Shown in pieces: positions 8,773-17,644 of a stretch of 64,000 nucleotides of DNA. The position numbers were made by a program, and so were the translations under genes. How positions within the stretch are numbered: the stretch's first letter is position 1; each line of letters begins with the position of its first letter. Source of the stretch: Bradyrhizobium sp. YR681 (GTDB taxonomy: Bacteria > Pseudomonadota > Alphaproteobacteria > Rhizobiales > Xanthobacteraceae); contig NZ_AKIY01000189.1 of NCBI RefSeq assembly GCF_000282615.1, positions 103,816-167,815 on the forward strand, in the 5' to 3' direction. Below the pieces are notes generated by a model. It ran no database searches. It worked only from the letters and a program-made list of their open reading frames with translations, and was not told where the DNA came from.

Positions 8773-8804
8773 GCGTTGGTCATTTCCAACGCAGGCGCAA
8801 TATA
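8773..8804 (-). promoter_or_regulatory. rpoH upstream region: -10-like box and perfect inverted repeat
   Basis: GCGTTGG-N6-CCAACGC (8773-8792) is a perfect 7-bp inverted repeat about 90 bases before the rpoH ATG. On the minus strand a TATATT element (8799-8804) lies just upstream of it, so the repeat would fall at or just after a transcription start. It could be an operator or a leader hairpin. No CIRCE motif is present. Confidence 0.35.
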
Positions 8805-8902
8805 CCTCATGGGGGGGCAAAAAGGGAAGGATTGCTGACGTCACGTCCCCGTGTGGCAGCTATAACTTTTTGTAATGTAACGCTTTTCCTAAAGCCCCTG
8901 CG

Positions 8903-9910
8903 TCATAGCGCCGCTTTCAGGGAGCTCTCCAGGAGAAGCAAATCCTCCGGCAGAGGTGCCTCCCAGTGGAGTAATTCTCCAGTCCTCGGGTGCTCCAATA
9001 CCAGCAAATAAGCGTGCAGCGCCTGCCGTCCAAGGGCGGTCAAAGCTGCTTGCGAGTCGGGGCCGAGCTGGTTGGCCTTGGTCTTGAAATGCGGGCCATA
9101 GACGGCATCGCCCATCAGGGGGTGGCCGATATGGGCGAGGTGGACGCGGATCTGGTGGGTGCGCCCGGTCTCCAGTTCGCAGCCGAGCAGGGCGGCGATC
9201 GGCTTGCCGTCGCGCCCCGAAAAACTCTCCAGGATCTCCCAATGCGTCACCGCCTCGCGGCCGCCCTGGCGCACCGCCATCTTCTCGCGCGCATGGGGGT
9301 GACGGTCGATCGGCGCATCGACGGTGCCGCGATGCCGGTTCGGCACGCCCCAGGCGAAGGCCATGTAGCCGCGCCGCATCGCCCCGGTGCGCCCATGGTC
9401 CGCGAATTGGGCCGACAGCGAGGCATGGGCAAGGTCGTTCTTGGCGACCACCATCAGCCCTGTGGTGTCCTTGTCCAGCCGATGCACGATGCCGGGCCGG
9501 CGCACCCCGCCGATCCCCGACAGCGTCGCGCCGCAATGGGCGATCAGTGCGTTCACCAGCGTCCCGGTCTCGTGCCCGGCCGCGGGGTGCACGACCAGCC
9601 CCTTGGGCTTGTTGATGACGATGATGTCGTCGTCCTCGAACACGATATCGAGGGCGATATCCTCGCCCTTGGGCTCGGCGGGCGCGGCCTCCGGCACGTC
9701 GATTATGATCGTATCGCCGGATATGACGTGATAAGCGGGGTCGCGGACCGCGGAGGCCCTCAGGCTCACCGCGCCCGCCAGGATCAGGGCTTTCAGCCTC
9801 GATCGCGACAGGTCCGGCAAACGCGCCGCCAGCACGCGGTCGAGCCGGGCCGAGCCCTCGTCGCCGGCAACGACAACCTCCAACCTTTGCGCAGAGCCAA
9901 TAGTTTCCAT
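8903..9910 (-). CDS. rluD: 23S rRNA pseudouridine synthase (RluA family)
   Basis: The 335-residue protein has an N-terminal S4 RNA-binding domain (ARLDRVLAARLPDLSRSRLKALI, residues ~17-75). The RluA catalytic core follows, with the Asp in GIVHRLDKDTTGLMVVAKN and the later ETGRTHQIRVHLAHIGHPLMGD motif. It isomerises uridines in helix 69 of 23S rRNA in the RluD subgroup. I chose METIGSAQ at 9910. This start overlaps the ATG of the divergent gene (9909) in a CATG, so an in-frame start further upstream (to 10006) cannot be excluded. Confidence 0.87.
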   Translation of the reverse strand: METIGSAQRLEVVVAGDEGSARLDRVLAARLPDLSRSRLKALILAGAVSLRASAVRDPAYHVISGDTIIIDVPEAAPAEPKGEDIALDIVFEDDDIIVINKPKGLVVHPAAGHETGTLVNALIAHCGATLSGIGGVRRPGIVHRLDKDTTGLMVVAKNDLAHASLSAQFADHGRTGAMRRGYMAFAWGVPNRHRGTVDAPIDRHPHAREKMAVRQGGREAVTHWEILESFSGRDGKPIAALLGCELETGRTHQIRVHLAHIGHPLMGDAVYGPHFKTKANQLGPDSQAALTALGRQALHAYLLVLEHPRTGELLHWEAPLPEDLLLLESSLKAAL

Positions 9911-10253
9911 GACGACGTCTGATACCGCTGTTCCCGAACCGAGCCCCGAGCAGGCCGCGCTGTTCGCGCGGGTGCGACGGATGATGCTGATCGCGGGGTT
10001 GACCACGGCGCTGGCAATCTGCGCCGTTCTGATCGCGGTGGGCTACCGCCTTTTCAAGTCGGAGGGAAGGGCGCCCGAGCCGGTCGGCGACGTCATTGCC
10101 ACCCTGCCGAAAGGCGCCAAAATCGTCTCGACCGGGGTCGCCGGCGACCGCCTCGTGGTCACGCTCGACGTCGGCGGGGTCATCGAGATCCGCACCTTCG
10201 ATGCCCACACCCTGAAGCCGGCCGGAAAGCTGAAATTTGCCAATGAGCCGTAA
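9909..10253 (+). CDS. DUF6476-type single-helix membrane protein
   Basis: The 114-residue protein has a short N-terminal tail (MTTSDTAVPEPSPEQAALFARVRR), one transmembrane helix (MLIAGLTTALAICAVLIAVGYRLF) and a small beta-rich C-terminal domain (GAKIVSTGVAGDRLVVTLDVGG...IRTFD). This matches small alphaproteobacterial membrane proteins filed under DUF6476; the function is unknown. Its start codon overlaps the rluD start codon on the other strand. The conserved pairing with rluD suggests shared regulation rather than shared function. Confidence 0.7.
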   Translation: MTTSDTAVPEPSPEQAALFARVRRMMLIAGLTTALAICAVLIAVGYRLFKSEGRAPEPVGDVIATLPKGAKIVSTGVAGDRLVVTLDVGGVIEIRTFDAHTLKPAGKLKFANEP

Positions 10254-10310
10254 AAGGCCCATTCGGGTGCTTGCGGCGGACAAATTTCGAGGTTATTGGC
10301 TAGCCCTCAC

Positions 10311-10385
10311 GCTCCCTTCGTCTAGCGGTTAGGACGCGGCCCTCTCAAGGCTGAAACAGGGGTTCGATTCCCCTAGGGAGCGCCA
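10311..10385 (+). tRNA. tRNA-Glu, anticodon CTC
   Basis: The cloverleaf is intact. The acceptor stem pairs GCTCCCT (10311-10317) with AGGGAGC (10375-10381). The D arm contains TAGCGGTTAGGA, the anticodon loop reads CT-CTC-AA, the T arm is AGGGG-TTCGATT-CCCCT, and CCA is encoded at 10383-10385. Anticodon CTC reads GAG. The 3' half is a common phage and island integration site, and a recombinase remnant begins inside its 3' end on the other strand. Confidence 0.95.
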
Positions 10386-10922
10386 GCCTCACTCCTATCG
10401 ATCTGATTTTCCTCTCGTTTTTGGCGTTTTGCCCAAATCCACGGAAGTGATTTGGGCAATCCTGTCGCCCTGTGTCCTTCAAGCTTGATGACTGCGTCTT
10501 GGGCGAGGCCCGCCTGATCAGCCTCTTCCGTATAGCGCCCAGCTTCAGCAAGTGTCGTGTGTCCGAGGACAGACATGATCATCTCCGCCGTTGCGCCGGC
10601 TTCGGCGAGCAAACGTCCGGCGGCTTTCGGAAGGCCATGCGGCTTGCAATCGAGAGGCGGTCCGGCCTCCGAGATAGCGTCCCGCATCCATCCACTAAAA
10701 CCATCGACCGTGAAGGACTTGCCGTCGCGTGACGGATCAGGATCCGCAGCTTCTTCAGAGTATCGAGTGCCGCACCGGGGTGATCAGCATAGGGCTGAAG
10801 AATGCCAGTGATGATGCGCTCGCGCGAGAGCCCGGCGACTGTGCGATGACCGTGTTCGGTGCGGAGCGTTTCAAGACGGCAATGTAGCCAGTCTTGCTCG
10901 TATCGCGGAAGCCAACGTATCT
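10373..10922 (-). pseudogene. Tyrosine recombinase (integrase) remnant at the tRNA-Glu locus
   Basis: Read on the minus strand, two integrase pieces are visible in different frames. The N-terminal piece contains IRWLPRYEQDWLHCRLETL, then TVAGLSRERIITG and YADHPGAALDTLKKLRILIRHA (about 10922-10725). The C-terminal catalytic piece contains TVDGFSGWMRDAISEAG, KPHGLPKAAGRLLAEAG, MIMSVLGHTTLAEAGRYTEE (about 10735-10500). The middle of the protein is deleted and the frame changes at the join. In the HxxR box the Arg is replaced by Pro (HGLP, codon near 10628), while the nucleophile Tyr context is kept. The reading frame ends inside the tRNA 3' end. This is a dead integrase and marks an old island insertion. 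Confidence 0.85.
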
Positions 10923-12798
10923 ATCCAATTCTGCCCAATTCTGCCAATTTCCTGATGATTTTTTCGGATAGTTGTTCGGGCTGCTGGCCGATTGTGTGCA
11001 GGTGTATCTCGGGATTGTGGGGAGCTTCGTAGGGCGCATCGATGCCCGTGAAGTTCTTGATCGTGCCGGCCTTCGCTTTCGCGTAGAGACCCTTCGGATC
11101 GCGCCGTACGCATTCGTCGATAGGAGTATCCACGAATACTTCAATAAACTCCTCATCCGAAAACAAGCGTCGAGCCATTTCGCGTTCAGCGCGATACGGA
11201 GAGATGAACGAGCACAGCACGATGAGCCCCGCGTCCAACAAGAGCTTAGCGACCTCGCTGGCGCGGCGAATGTTCTCGACCCGATCGGCCTCCGTGAAAC
11301 CGAGGTCTCGATTAAGTCCGTGGCGCATAGTGTCGCCATCGAGTAGCATTGTGTGATGACCGGCAGCGTGCAGCTGCCGCTCGACAATGTTGGCAATCGT
11401 CGACTTGCCTGCGCCTGACAAGCCGGTAAGCCAAACAATTGCGGGTCTTTGGCGCTTTTGTGCGGCCCGCTCGGATTTTCCGAGCAGGGTCGTTTGCCGA
11501 TGGATAGTTGTGCCCCGCCGCAGGCCGAAGGCAATCATCCCCGCACCAAGAGTATGATTGGTAAACCGGTCGATGACGATGAATGCCCCCGTTTTGTGGT
11601 TATGCACGTACGGGTCGAATGCAACTGGCGTGTCGGTGGCAAAGTTACAGAAGGCGATATCGTTGAGATCGAGAGTCTGAGCCGCCAGATGCGCGCTCGT
11701 ATTGACATCGACTTTGTGCCTGATTCCGGTCACCGTGATCGGCGTTACTCTGGTTCCAATGCGTGCCAAGTAGGAACGCCCGGGCATCAGCGCTTGGTCG
11801 CTCATCCAGATGATGTGTGCGGCAAATTGATCGGACACCTCGGGGCGAGACATGGGACTGGCCAGGAGATCGCCGCGTGCAATATCCAACTCGTCCGCGA
11901 GTGTGATCGTGATTGCGTCTCCTGCCTGTGCGAACTGCTGTGGGCCGGCAGAGGTTATAAGTTCCTTCACGCTTGAGGTCCGGCTCGAACCGGCGACGAA
12001 GATGGGATCGCCGGAATTGACCGTCCCGGAAACCACTGTTCCGGCATAACCCCGGAAATCAGCATTCGGACGATTGACCCATTGCACAGGAAAGCGGAAT
12101 GAAGCTTCCGCTGTTTCATTCTCGACATTGATCGTCTCGAGATAGTCCAGCAAGGCTGGTCCGCTATACCAAGGTGTCTTGTCCGATAGCTTTACGACGT
12201 TGTCGCCGTTTCTGGCCGAAATCGGAAATGACACAATCGACGAGAACCCGAACTGCGATGCGAAGGCGCAATAGTCGGTAACGATACGGTCGAAAATATC
12301 TGCTTGATATGCGACTAGATCGATCTTGTTCACGGCTACGACCACATGGCGCAACCCAAGAAGTGAACAAATTAGCGAATGCCGCCTGGTCTGCAACAAA
12401 ACGCCCTTACGCGCATCGATCAGGATAATGGCCAGGTCGGCCTTCGATGCCGCCGTCGCCATATTCCTCGTGTACTGCTCGTGACCCGGCGTATCGGTTA
12501 CGATGAAAGAGCGCCTCGGCGTGGTAAAAAAACGATAGGCGACATCGATTGTGATGCCCTGCTCACGCTCGGCCTCAAGGCCGTCCACCAGAAGGGCAAA
12601 GTCGATGTCATCGCCGGTGGTGCCGTAACGTATCGAGTCTTTGGCAAGCGTCGACAGCTGATCCTCGAAAATCAGCTTTGAATCGTGCAGGAGACGGCCG
12701 ATCAGCGTGGATTTTCCGTCATCTACCGATCCACATGTGAGAAATCGAAGTAGATCCTTGTTCGTCTCTTCGGCAGGAAGGCGGGCGCACTCCATCAA
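10921..12798 (-). CDS. cysNC: Bifunctional sulfate adenylyltransferase subunit 1 / APS kinase
   Basis: The 625-residue fusion has an EF-Tu-like GTPase half (residues ~1-430: [42 protein letters not shown]). An APS kinase half follows (~450-620: [47 protein letters not shown]). With CysD it makes APS from sulfate and ATP using GTP hydrolysis, then phosphorylates APS to PAPS. In rhizobia such genes serve either assimilation or sulfation of surface or Nod-factor glycans (NodPQ). No sulfotransferase is in the window. Its start overlaps the cysD stop by four bases. Lower GC than its surroundings supports an imported origin. Confidence 0.93.
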   Translation of the reverse strand: MMECARLPAEETNKDLLRFLTCGSVDDGKSTLIGRLLHDSKLIFEDQLSTLAKDSIRYGTTGDDIDFALLVDGLEAEREQGITIDVAYRFFTTPRRSFIVTDTPGHEQYTRNMATAASKADLAIILIDARKGVLLQTRRHSLICSLLGLRHVVVAVNKIDLVAYQADIFDRIVTDYCAFASQFGFSSIVSFPISARNGDNVVKLSDKTPWYSGPALLDYLETINVENETAEASFRFPVQWVNRPNADFRGYAGTVVSGTVNSGDPIFVAGSSRTSSVKELITSAGPQQFAQAGDAITITLADELDIARGDLLASPMSRPEVSDQFAAHIIWMSDQALMPGRSYLARIGTRVTPITVTGIRHKVDVNTSAHLAAQTLDLNDIAFCNFATDTPVAFDPYVHNHKTGAFIVIDRFTNHTLGAGMIAFGLRRGTTIHRQTTLLGKSERAAQKRQRPAIVWLTGLSGAGKSTIANIVERQLHAAGHHTMLLDGDTMRHGLNRDLGFTEADRVENIRRASEVAKLLLDAGLIVLCSFISPYRAEREMARRLFSDEEFIEVFVDTPIDECVRRDPKGLYAKAKAGTIKNFTGIDAPYEAPHNPEIHLHTIGQQPEQLSEKIIRKLAELGRIG

Positions 12799-13733
12799 AA
12801 ATAGCCTTCCCGCTTCTTTTTCTCCATCGACGCCGACTCGTCGCTATCAATGAGGCGCCCCTGGCGCTCCGAAACGCGTGTCGATTGCATTTCCGATACG
12901 ATATCCTCGAGGGAAACGGCATGGGACTCGATCGCTCCCGTTAAAGGATAGCAGCCTAGTGTACGAAATCGAACAAGTCGCACTTCCGGCTCTTCGTTGG
13001 GACGGAAGGGCAGGCGATTGTCATCTACCATGATCCAGGTCCCATCGCGACGCACGACGGGGCGATGTTTGGCGAAGTAGAGCGGCACCACGGCAATATT
13101 TTCCAGCATCACATAATGCCAGATATCTAATTCGGTCCAGTTTGATAGAGGGAATACGCGAACCGTCTCGCCAGGTCGAATGCGGCCGTTGAAAAGATTC
13201 CACAATTCGGGACGTTGGTTTCGCGGGTCCCAGACGTGGCCCTGAGAGCGAAAAGAGAAAATACGTTCCTTTGCTCGGCTCTTTTCTTCATCTCTTCGCG
13301 CACCACCAAGCGCTGCATCGAAGCCGTGAAGGTCGAGCGCCTGCTTGAGTGCTTCCGTCTTCATGATCTGTGTGTGGACGGAAGAGCCCGACGCAATTGG
13401 GCCAATGCCACGGGAGAGGCCGTCGTGATTGACATGGACCAGCATCTCAATCCCGAGACGGCGTGCGGTTTCGTCCCGAAACGCAATCATCTCGCGAAAC
13501 TTCCAGGTTGTGTCTACGTGTAGAAGGGGAAATGGTAGCTCGGCGGGGTGGAAGGCCTTGATCGCCAAATGCAGCATGACGCTGGAGTCTTTTCCAATCG
13601 AATAGAGCATGACGGGCTTTTTGAATTCAGCCACGACCTCGCGCATTATCTCAATGGACTCGGCTTCCAAGGCCTTGAGATGCTTTGGAAGCCTGCGCCG
13701 CGTTTCCGTAGTAGGTGATGCTGAGACATCCAT
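12795..13733 (-). CDS. cysD: Sulfate adenylyltransferase subunit 2
   Basis: The 312-residue protein has the PP-loop ATP pyrophosphatase motif [16 protein letters not shown] near residue 43, then [37 protein letters not shown] and the C-terminal [16 protein letters not shown] tail of CysD/NodP. It forms the ATP-sulfurylase complex with CysN. It is first in a two-gene unit with cysNC (ATGA overlap), and a tiny Cys-containing gene lies 72 bases upstream on the same strand. The nearby recombinase remnant suggests both genes arrived with the island. Confidence 0.92.
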   Translation of the reverse strand: MDVSASPTTETRRRLPKHLKALEAESIEIMREVVAEFKKPVMLYSIGKDSSVMLHLAIKAFHPAELPFPLLHVDTTWKFREMIAFRDETARRLGIEMLVHVNHDGLSRGIGPIASGSSVHTQIMKTEALKQALDLHGFDAALGGARRDEEKSRAKERIFSFRSQGHVWDPRNQRPELWNLFNGRIRPGETVRVFPLSNWTELDIWHYVMLENIAVVPLYFAKHRPVVRRDGTWIMVDDNRLPFRPNEEPEVRLVRFRTLGCYPLTGAIESHAVSLEDIVSEMQSTRVSERQGRLIDSDESASMEKKKREGYF

Positions 13734-13805
13734 GAGGTAACGAACTCCAGTTCAGCATTATCAAAACGACGAGATGAGAGCGTGACATCATGCTCGTGCG
13801 GGAGC

Positions 13806-13928
13806 CTAATGCTTAGGGATGTCCTCCGGCGTAAAGTAGATCGGTTCATAGTCGAAGTTTCGTGAACTCCACCGACCTCTTAGTTCACAGCCGCAATTGA
13901 TACAGATCAGTTGTTCGTCCTCCGTCAA
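13806..13928 (-). CDS. 40-residue CxxCxC peptide upstream of cysD
   Basis: A complete small frame starts at TTG (13926-13928) with a strong ribosome site (AAGGAG, 6 bases upstream). It encodes a 40-residue acidic, aromatic peptide with a metal-binding-like cluster near its start (DEQLICINCGCELRGRW) and an acidic/aromatic tail (NFDYEPIYFTPEDIPKH). I do not recognise the family. It reads toward cysD on the same strand, so it may be the first gene of the sulfate-activation operon. The three cysteines could bind zinc or iron-sulfur, or make it a redox-sensitive leader. Coding status is inferred from the start, ribosome site and composition. Confidence 0.5.
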   Translation of the reverse strand: MTEDEQLICINCGCELRGRWSSRNFDYEPIYFTPEDIPKH

Positions 13929-14237
13929 GGGAATCTCCTTGGGGGCAACGACGTACCCATGCCGCAGGAGCACCTATGCTTCATATTGAAGTATGGAATT
14001 TTATTCTCTGCTCGATCAGGGTAACGATCGTATCTCGGCCGCATGGTAAAGATGAAACGACTCCGTCGCCAGGCTCGCGAACGCGCCCAGCTTCGCGGAC
14101 TGCGCCGCTGCCTGCGCCGCGGGAATTGATCGACGATCGCAATCACGGTCAGCATCACGGCCGCGATCCCGTGCGGGTCGTCGAAAGCTGACGGGATCGA
14201 CCGCGCCGACGCGCTGCATCACAGCCGTCGGCCGCCG
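13929..14237. other. Intergenic region with a relic-like hydrophobic peptide segment
   Basis: About 310 bases without a convincing gene. On the minus strand near 14112-14170 a frame reads GIAAVMLTVIAIVDQFP. It resembles the small peptide encoded at 21299-21367 (ALVTLTVIAILDLLLP), and the DNA is also similar. No good start or ribosome site is seen here. The promoter for the 40-residue gene and cysD must lie at the left end. Confidence 0.35.
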
Positions 14238-17200
14238 TCACCACTGATATCTTGCGACGGCCTTGCCGGCGTAGCTGCTGGAATTGCCGGAGAACTCGCC
14301 GTCGAAGGTGCCGGCGAGCGAGAAACCGTTGCGCCAGACAAGTTCGGCGGCCAGGGTCGTCAGCGCCTTGTCCGGCAATTGGGCCGCGCCGCTCACCACG
14401 AAGGAGGCGCCCGGCAGCGACTGGAAGGTGGCGCCGACGGAGCGGTCGGTGGAATAATCGTGCGCCCAGGCGAAACGGCTGCGCAGGGTCAGCGTCGTCC
14501 CCGGCAGCGTACCCATGAGGGCCCAGGATTTGTCGGTGCGGAAGCCGAGCTCCGAGCGCGATGCCGTGACGTCTTTGGCACCATAGCGCAGCGCAAAGGC
14601 GTCGCTGCCGATGACGGCCGCCTCAGTGTAGGCCGGCAGGTTGAAGGTGGTGAACTGACCGGCCGCATAGGGCGTGATGGCGACGCCCATCCAGGGACTG
14701 ACGACGCGATAGCCGCCTTCGAGCCGGCCCGACCAGGCGTTGGCCTTGAACCGGGCCTGCAACTGGTCGAGGCCGGCCACGGTGCGGTTGGTGGTGATAT
14801 CCTGCCAGCCATAGGCGAGCGCGGCCGCGACATAGGCCGCCCCCGTCGTATGCCTCGCATAGGCGCCGGCCTGGAACAAGTCGGAGTGGCCGCTGCCGAG
14901 ACCGCCAGCAACAGTGAAACTGGTGCCGCCGCCGGCGAGCGCGAAGCCGACGATCGTGTCGGGTGCGATCAGATAGTCAGCGCCGACCGTGCCGGCCGCG
15001 ATGCGACTGGTGGTCGAATTGCTGCCGACTGCGGCGTTGCCGTCGGTGGTCTGCGAGCCGCCGAAGCCCGCGGCCCAGACGTTCCAGCGTGCCGCGAAGT
15101 CCTGTTGCATAGGCGCCTTGGTGACCATTGCATAGGCCTCGCGCTCGGCCGCGGTGTGTCGCCGTCCGGCCGAGGCAGGGGCGCCGGCCTCGCCTTCGGA
15201 GGCGTAGCCGCTGACGCCAGCCGGCGTGACGGTGCCGCGATTGAAGGGATCGAGCATCACGCCGACGAACTGGCCCATTGCATCGAAGGTGACATGCTGA
15301 GTGCCGGTGGCGCTTTCGCCGGAGAGCTGGTTGAGCATGCCGCGGTAGCCGTCGAGCGATGTCGGGCCGTTGAGCAGCAGGTTGAAGATTGGCCCGCCGA
15401 GGCCCGAGCCTTGCCCCGCCCCGTTGAGCGCGTTGGCGAGCGATGTCTGGTTGCCGGTGAGGCCGGAGGTCACGAAGTTGATGGAGCTCCTGATCGCGAC
15501 GTCGTTGGCGTTGGGATAGACCAGTTCGACGTGCAGGACCGGGCTCGCCTGCAGCGCCTGCAGCGACAAGCCGCTGTTTGTGACGCCGCCCGCGGCCGAC
15601 ACGATGGTCTGCTGGTACACGCCAGCCTGCGCGTTCAACAGGCGCAGCTGCACGGTGCCCGCCAGGTTGGCGGTTCCCGACACGTTGACCCGGTCGGCGC
15701 TGCCGCCGGCCATGTTCAAATCGATCGTCAGGCGCCCGGTCGCGGTCTGCACCAGGTTGCCGGTCAAGGCCGTGGTCAGGACCGTCCCGGCGCCGCCGGG
15801 CGACAGGGTGCCGGCATTGGTCAGCGCGTTGCCGGCGCCGAGACTGACGGTGGCGCCGGAATTGAACAGGCCGCCCGCCGTGTTGTTGAAGACGTTGGTG
15901 CCGGTGCCAAGATCGACATTGCCAGTCACGGTGCCGAAATTGCTGACGGCGTCATTGCCCGTGCTGGCCGCGATCGCCAGCCCCGACAAGGCCGTCACGG
16001 TGCCGCGGTTGACCAGCGTGTTGTCGGTGCCGCCGATGAGGGAGACACCCGTTCCGGAACCGGTGCCGCCGGACACCGTGCCTGAATTGATGGTGACCGC
16101 GATCGGCCCGCCCACGCTTTGGGCGGACATCCCGCTCGCGTTGGAGCCCGTAGCGGTGACGTCGCCGGTCGAGGTCACCGTCACCGCGCCGTTGCTCTGG
16201 GCAAAAATGCCGTTCGAGCCGGCGCCCTTCGTGGTGATGTTGCCGGTCGAGGTCAGCATGACAAAGCTGCCGCCGCCGGCATAAATCCCGTTCGAGAACC
16301 AGTCCGTCGTGGTGATGTTGCCGGTCGAGGTCACCAGCACCCTGCCGCCGTGGCTCTGGGCAAAAATCCCGGCGCCCGTGGTGACGATGCTGCCGGTCGA
16401 GGTCACATACACATCGTTGGGGGAGCTGGCCTCAATCCCGCCCGCGTTGACGCCCGTCGTGGTGATGTTGCCGGTCGAGGTCACCGTCGCCGTGCCGTTG
16501 CCGTGCGCATAAATCCCCTGCGCGCTGTCGCCCGTGGTGATGATGTCGCCGGTCGAGGTCACCACCGCCGTGGGGCCGCCCCGGGCAAAAATCCCGGCGC
16601 CCGTGGTGGTGATGTTGCCGATCGAGGTCACCGTCGCCACGCCGGAGCCGACGCTGCTGGCCAGGGCAAGAATCCCCACCGCATCGTCGCCCCTGGTGGT
16701 GATGTTGCCGGTCGAGGCTACCGTGACATCTTGCGTGGAGCGAGCAAAAATCCCTTGCGCGCCTTTGCCCGCGGTGCCGACGTCGCCGGTCGAGGTCAGC
16801 GTTACAACGTCGCCACCGGCCTGAATCCCAGACGCGTTGTCGCCCCGGGTGGTGATGCTGCCGGTCGAGGTCAGCGTTATCCCAAAGCTGCTGTAGACCT
16901 CAATCCCGCTCGCGTAGGCGCCCCCGGTGGTGATGCTGCCGGTTGAGGTCACCACCGCGCTGTGGTAGCCGATAGCTAAAATGCCCCTTGCGCGGGCGCC
17001 CGTCGTGGTGATGCTGCCGGTCGAGGTCACCGTTACCGTGCCTGTGTGGCCTACGACGCTGTAAGCATCAATGCCGTGCGCATCGTCGCCCGTCGTGGTG
17101 ATGCCGAAGGCACCGGTGTCGCTGCCGATGGTGACGTCGCCGGTGGTGGAGCGGAAGCTGATGCCGCGAGTTCCACTGGCGGGCGCAATGGCCGTGGTGA

Positions 17201-17561
17201 GATTGTTGACGTTCAGCGTGGTGACCGCCGGGACCGGAAAATCGGTCCCGGCGGCGATGCCGGCGGATTGATCGCCGCTGCAGGTCGCGACCGCGCCATT
17301 GATCACGCAGAGGGTCGGCGCCGCCGCAGCCGGGTCGCCGACCGCGAAGCTGAGCGCGCCGGCGGCAGCGCTGCCGAGCAGCGCCGCGCGCCAGCTCGCG
17401 CCGGGCCAGCGCACGAGCCGCAGCGTCGGCGTGTCGACACCGCGATCGAATCTCGCTGGCGCGGGATTCTCAGATCGCTTTTCGAGGTGTCCGACCAATT
17501 CAACTGGGCTCATGAAGCGATCCCAACCTCGACTGGGATTAAGTCTGCCCCGACGCTTCAT
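14238..17561 (-). CDS. Autotransporter (type Va) with repeat passenger
   Basis: The 1107-residue protein has a long N-terminal leader ending in ALLGSAAAGALSFAVGDPAAAA (extended signal peptide). Its passenger is built largely of ~20-27-residue repeats of the form VTSTGNITTTGxxAxGIxAxS (about 12 copies, residues ~150-490). A linker and a C-terminal autotransporter beta-domain follow (from about residue 820: WNVWAAGFGGSQTTDGNAAVGS... to the terminal VARYQW). The terminal aromatic residue fits a BAM-recognised beta-barrel. The repeats predict a beta-helix displayed on the cell surface, probably for adhesion. No protease or esterase motif is visible. It is 83 bases downstream of a winged-helix regulator on the same strand. 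An alternative start is Met at 17513. Confidence 0.88.
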   Translation of the reverse strand: MKRRGRLNPSRGWDRFMSPVELVGHLEKRSENPAPARFDRGVDTPTLRLVRWPGASWRAALLGSAAAGALSFAVGDPAAAAPTLCVINGAVATCSGDQSAGIAAGTDFPVPAVTTLNVNNLTTAIAPASGTRGISFRSTTGDVTIGSDTGAFGITTTGDDAHGIDAYSVVGHTGTVTVTSTGSITTTGARARGILAIGYHSAVVTSTGSITTGGAYASGIEVYSSFGITLTSTGSITTRGDNASGIQAGGDVVTLTSTGDVGTAGKGAQGIFARSTQDVTVASTGNITTRGDDAVGILALASSVGSGVATVTSIGNITTTGAGIFARGGPTAVVTSTGDIITTGDSAQGIYAHGNGTATVTSTGNITTTGVNAGGIEASSPNDVYVTSTGSIVTTGAGIFAQSHGGRVLVTSTGNITTTDWFSNGIYAGGGSFVMLTSTGNITTKGAGSNGIFAQSNGAVTVTSTGDVTATGSNASGMSAQSVGGPIAVTINSGTVSGGTGSGTGVSLIGGTDNTLVNRGTVTALSGLAIAASTGNDAVSNFGTVTGNVDLGTGTNVFNNTAGGLFNSGATVSLGAGNALTNAGTLSPGGAGTVLTTALTGNLVQTATGRLTIDLNMAGGSADRVNVSGTANLAGTVQLRLLNAQAGVYQQTIVSAAGGVTNSGLSLQALQASPVLHVELVYPNANDVAIRSSINFVTSGLTGNQTSLANALNGAGQGSGLGGPIFNLLLNGPTSLDGYRGMLNQLSGESATGTQHVTFDAMGQFVGVMLDPFNRGTVTPAGVSGYASEGEAGAPASAGRRHTAAEREAYAMVTKAPMQQDFAARWNVWAAGFGGSQTTDGNAAVGSNSTTSRIAAGTVGADYLIAPDTIVGFALAGGGTSFTVAGGLGSGHSDLFQAGAYARHTTGAAYVAAALAYGWQDITTNRTVAGLDQLQARFKANAWSGRLEGGYRVVSPWMGVAITPYAAGQFTTFNLPAYTEAAVIGSDAFALRYGAKDVTASRSELGFRTDKSWALMGTLPGTTLTLRSRFAWAHDYSTDRSVGATFQSLPGASFVVSGAAQLPDKALTTLAAELVWRNGFSLAGTFDGEFSGNSSSYAGKAVARYQW
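16130..17110. repeat. Tandem coding repeats in the autotransporter passenger
   Basis: Roughly 12 degenerate units of about 60-80 bases share the core GGTGATGTTGCCGGTCGAGG (plus-strand view). Each encodes one STG-N/S/D-I-TTTG turn of the passenger. Two units lack the xxAxG spacer and are shorter. Such repeats allow copy-number change by recombination or slippage. Confidence 0.8.
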
Positions 17562-17644
17562 GCTTCAGCCCACTGCGATATCTGCATTGCGACCGAAGAA
17601 ACATCGAGCCGCCTCCAGACACGCTGTAGCAACCAATTGTTTGC

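Noticed and set aside
10755..11534. A 259-codon minus-strand frame next to cysNC
   Set aside because: It crosses out-of-frame integrase debris and the antisense-like alternate frame of cysNC; the real signals are in other frames.
16130..17110. Regularly spaced DNA repeats suggesting a CRISPR array
   Set aside because: Repeats are degenerate, keep reading frame, and encode the STG turns of the autotransporter passenger; no constant spacer length and no cas genes.
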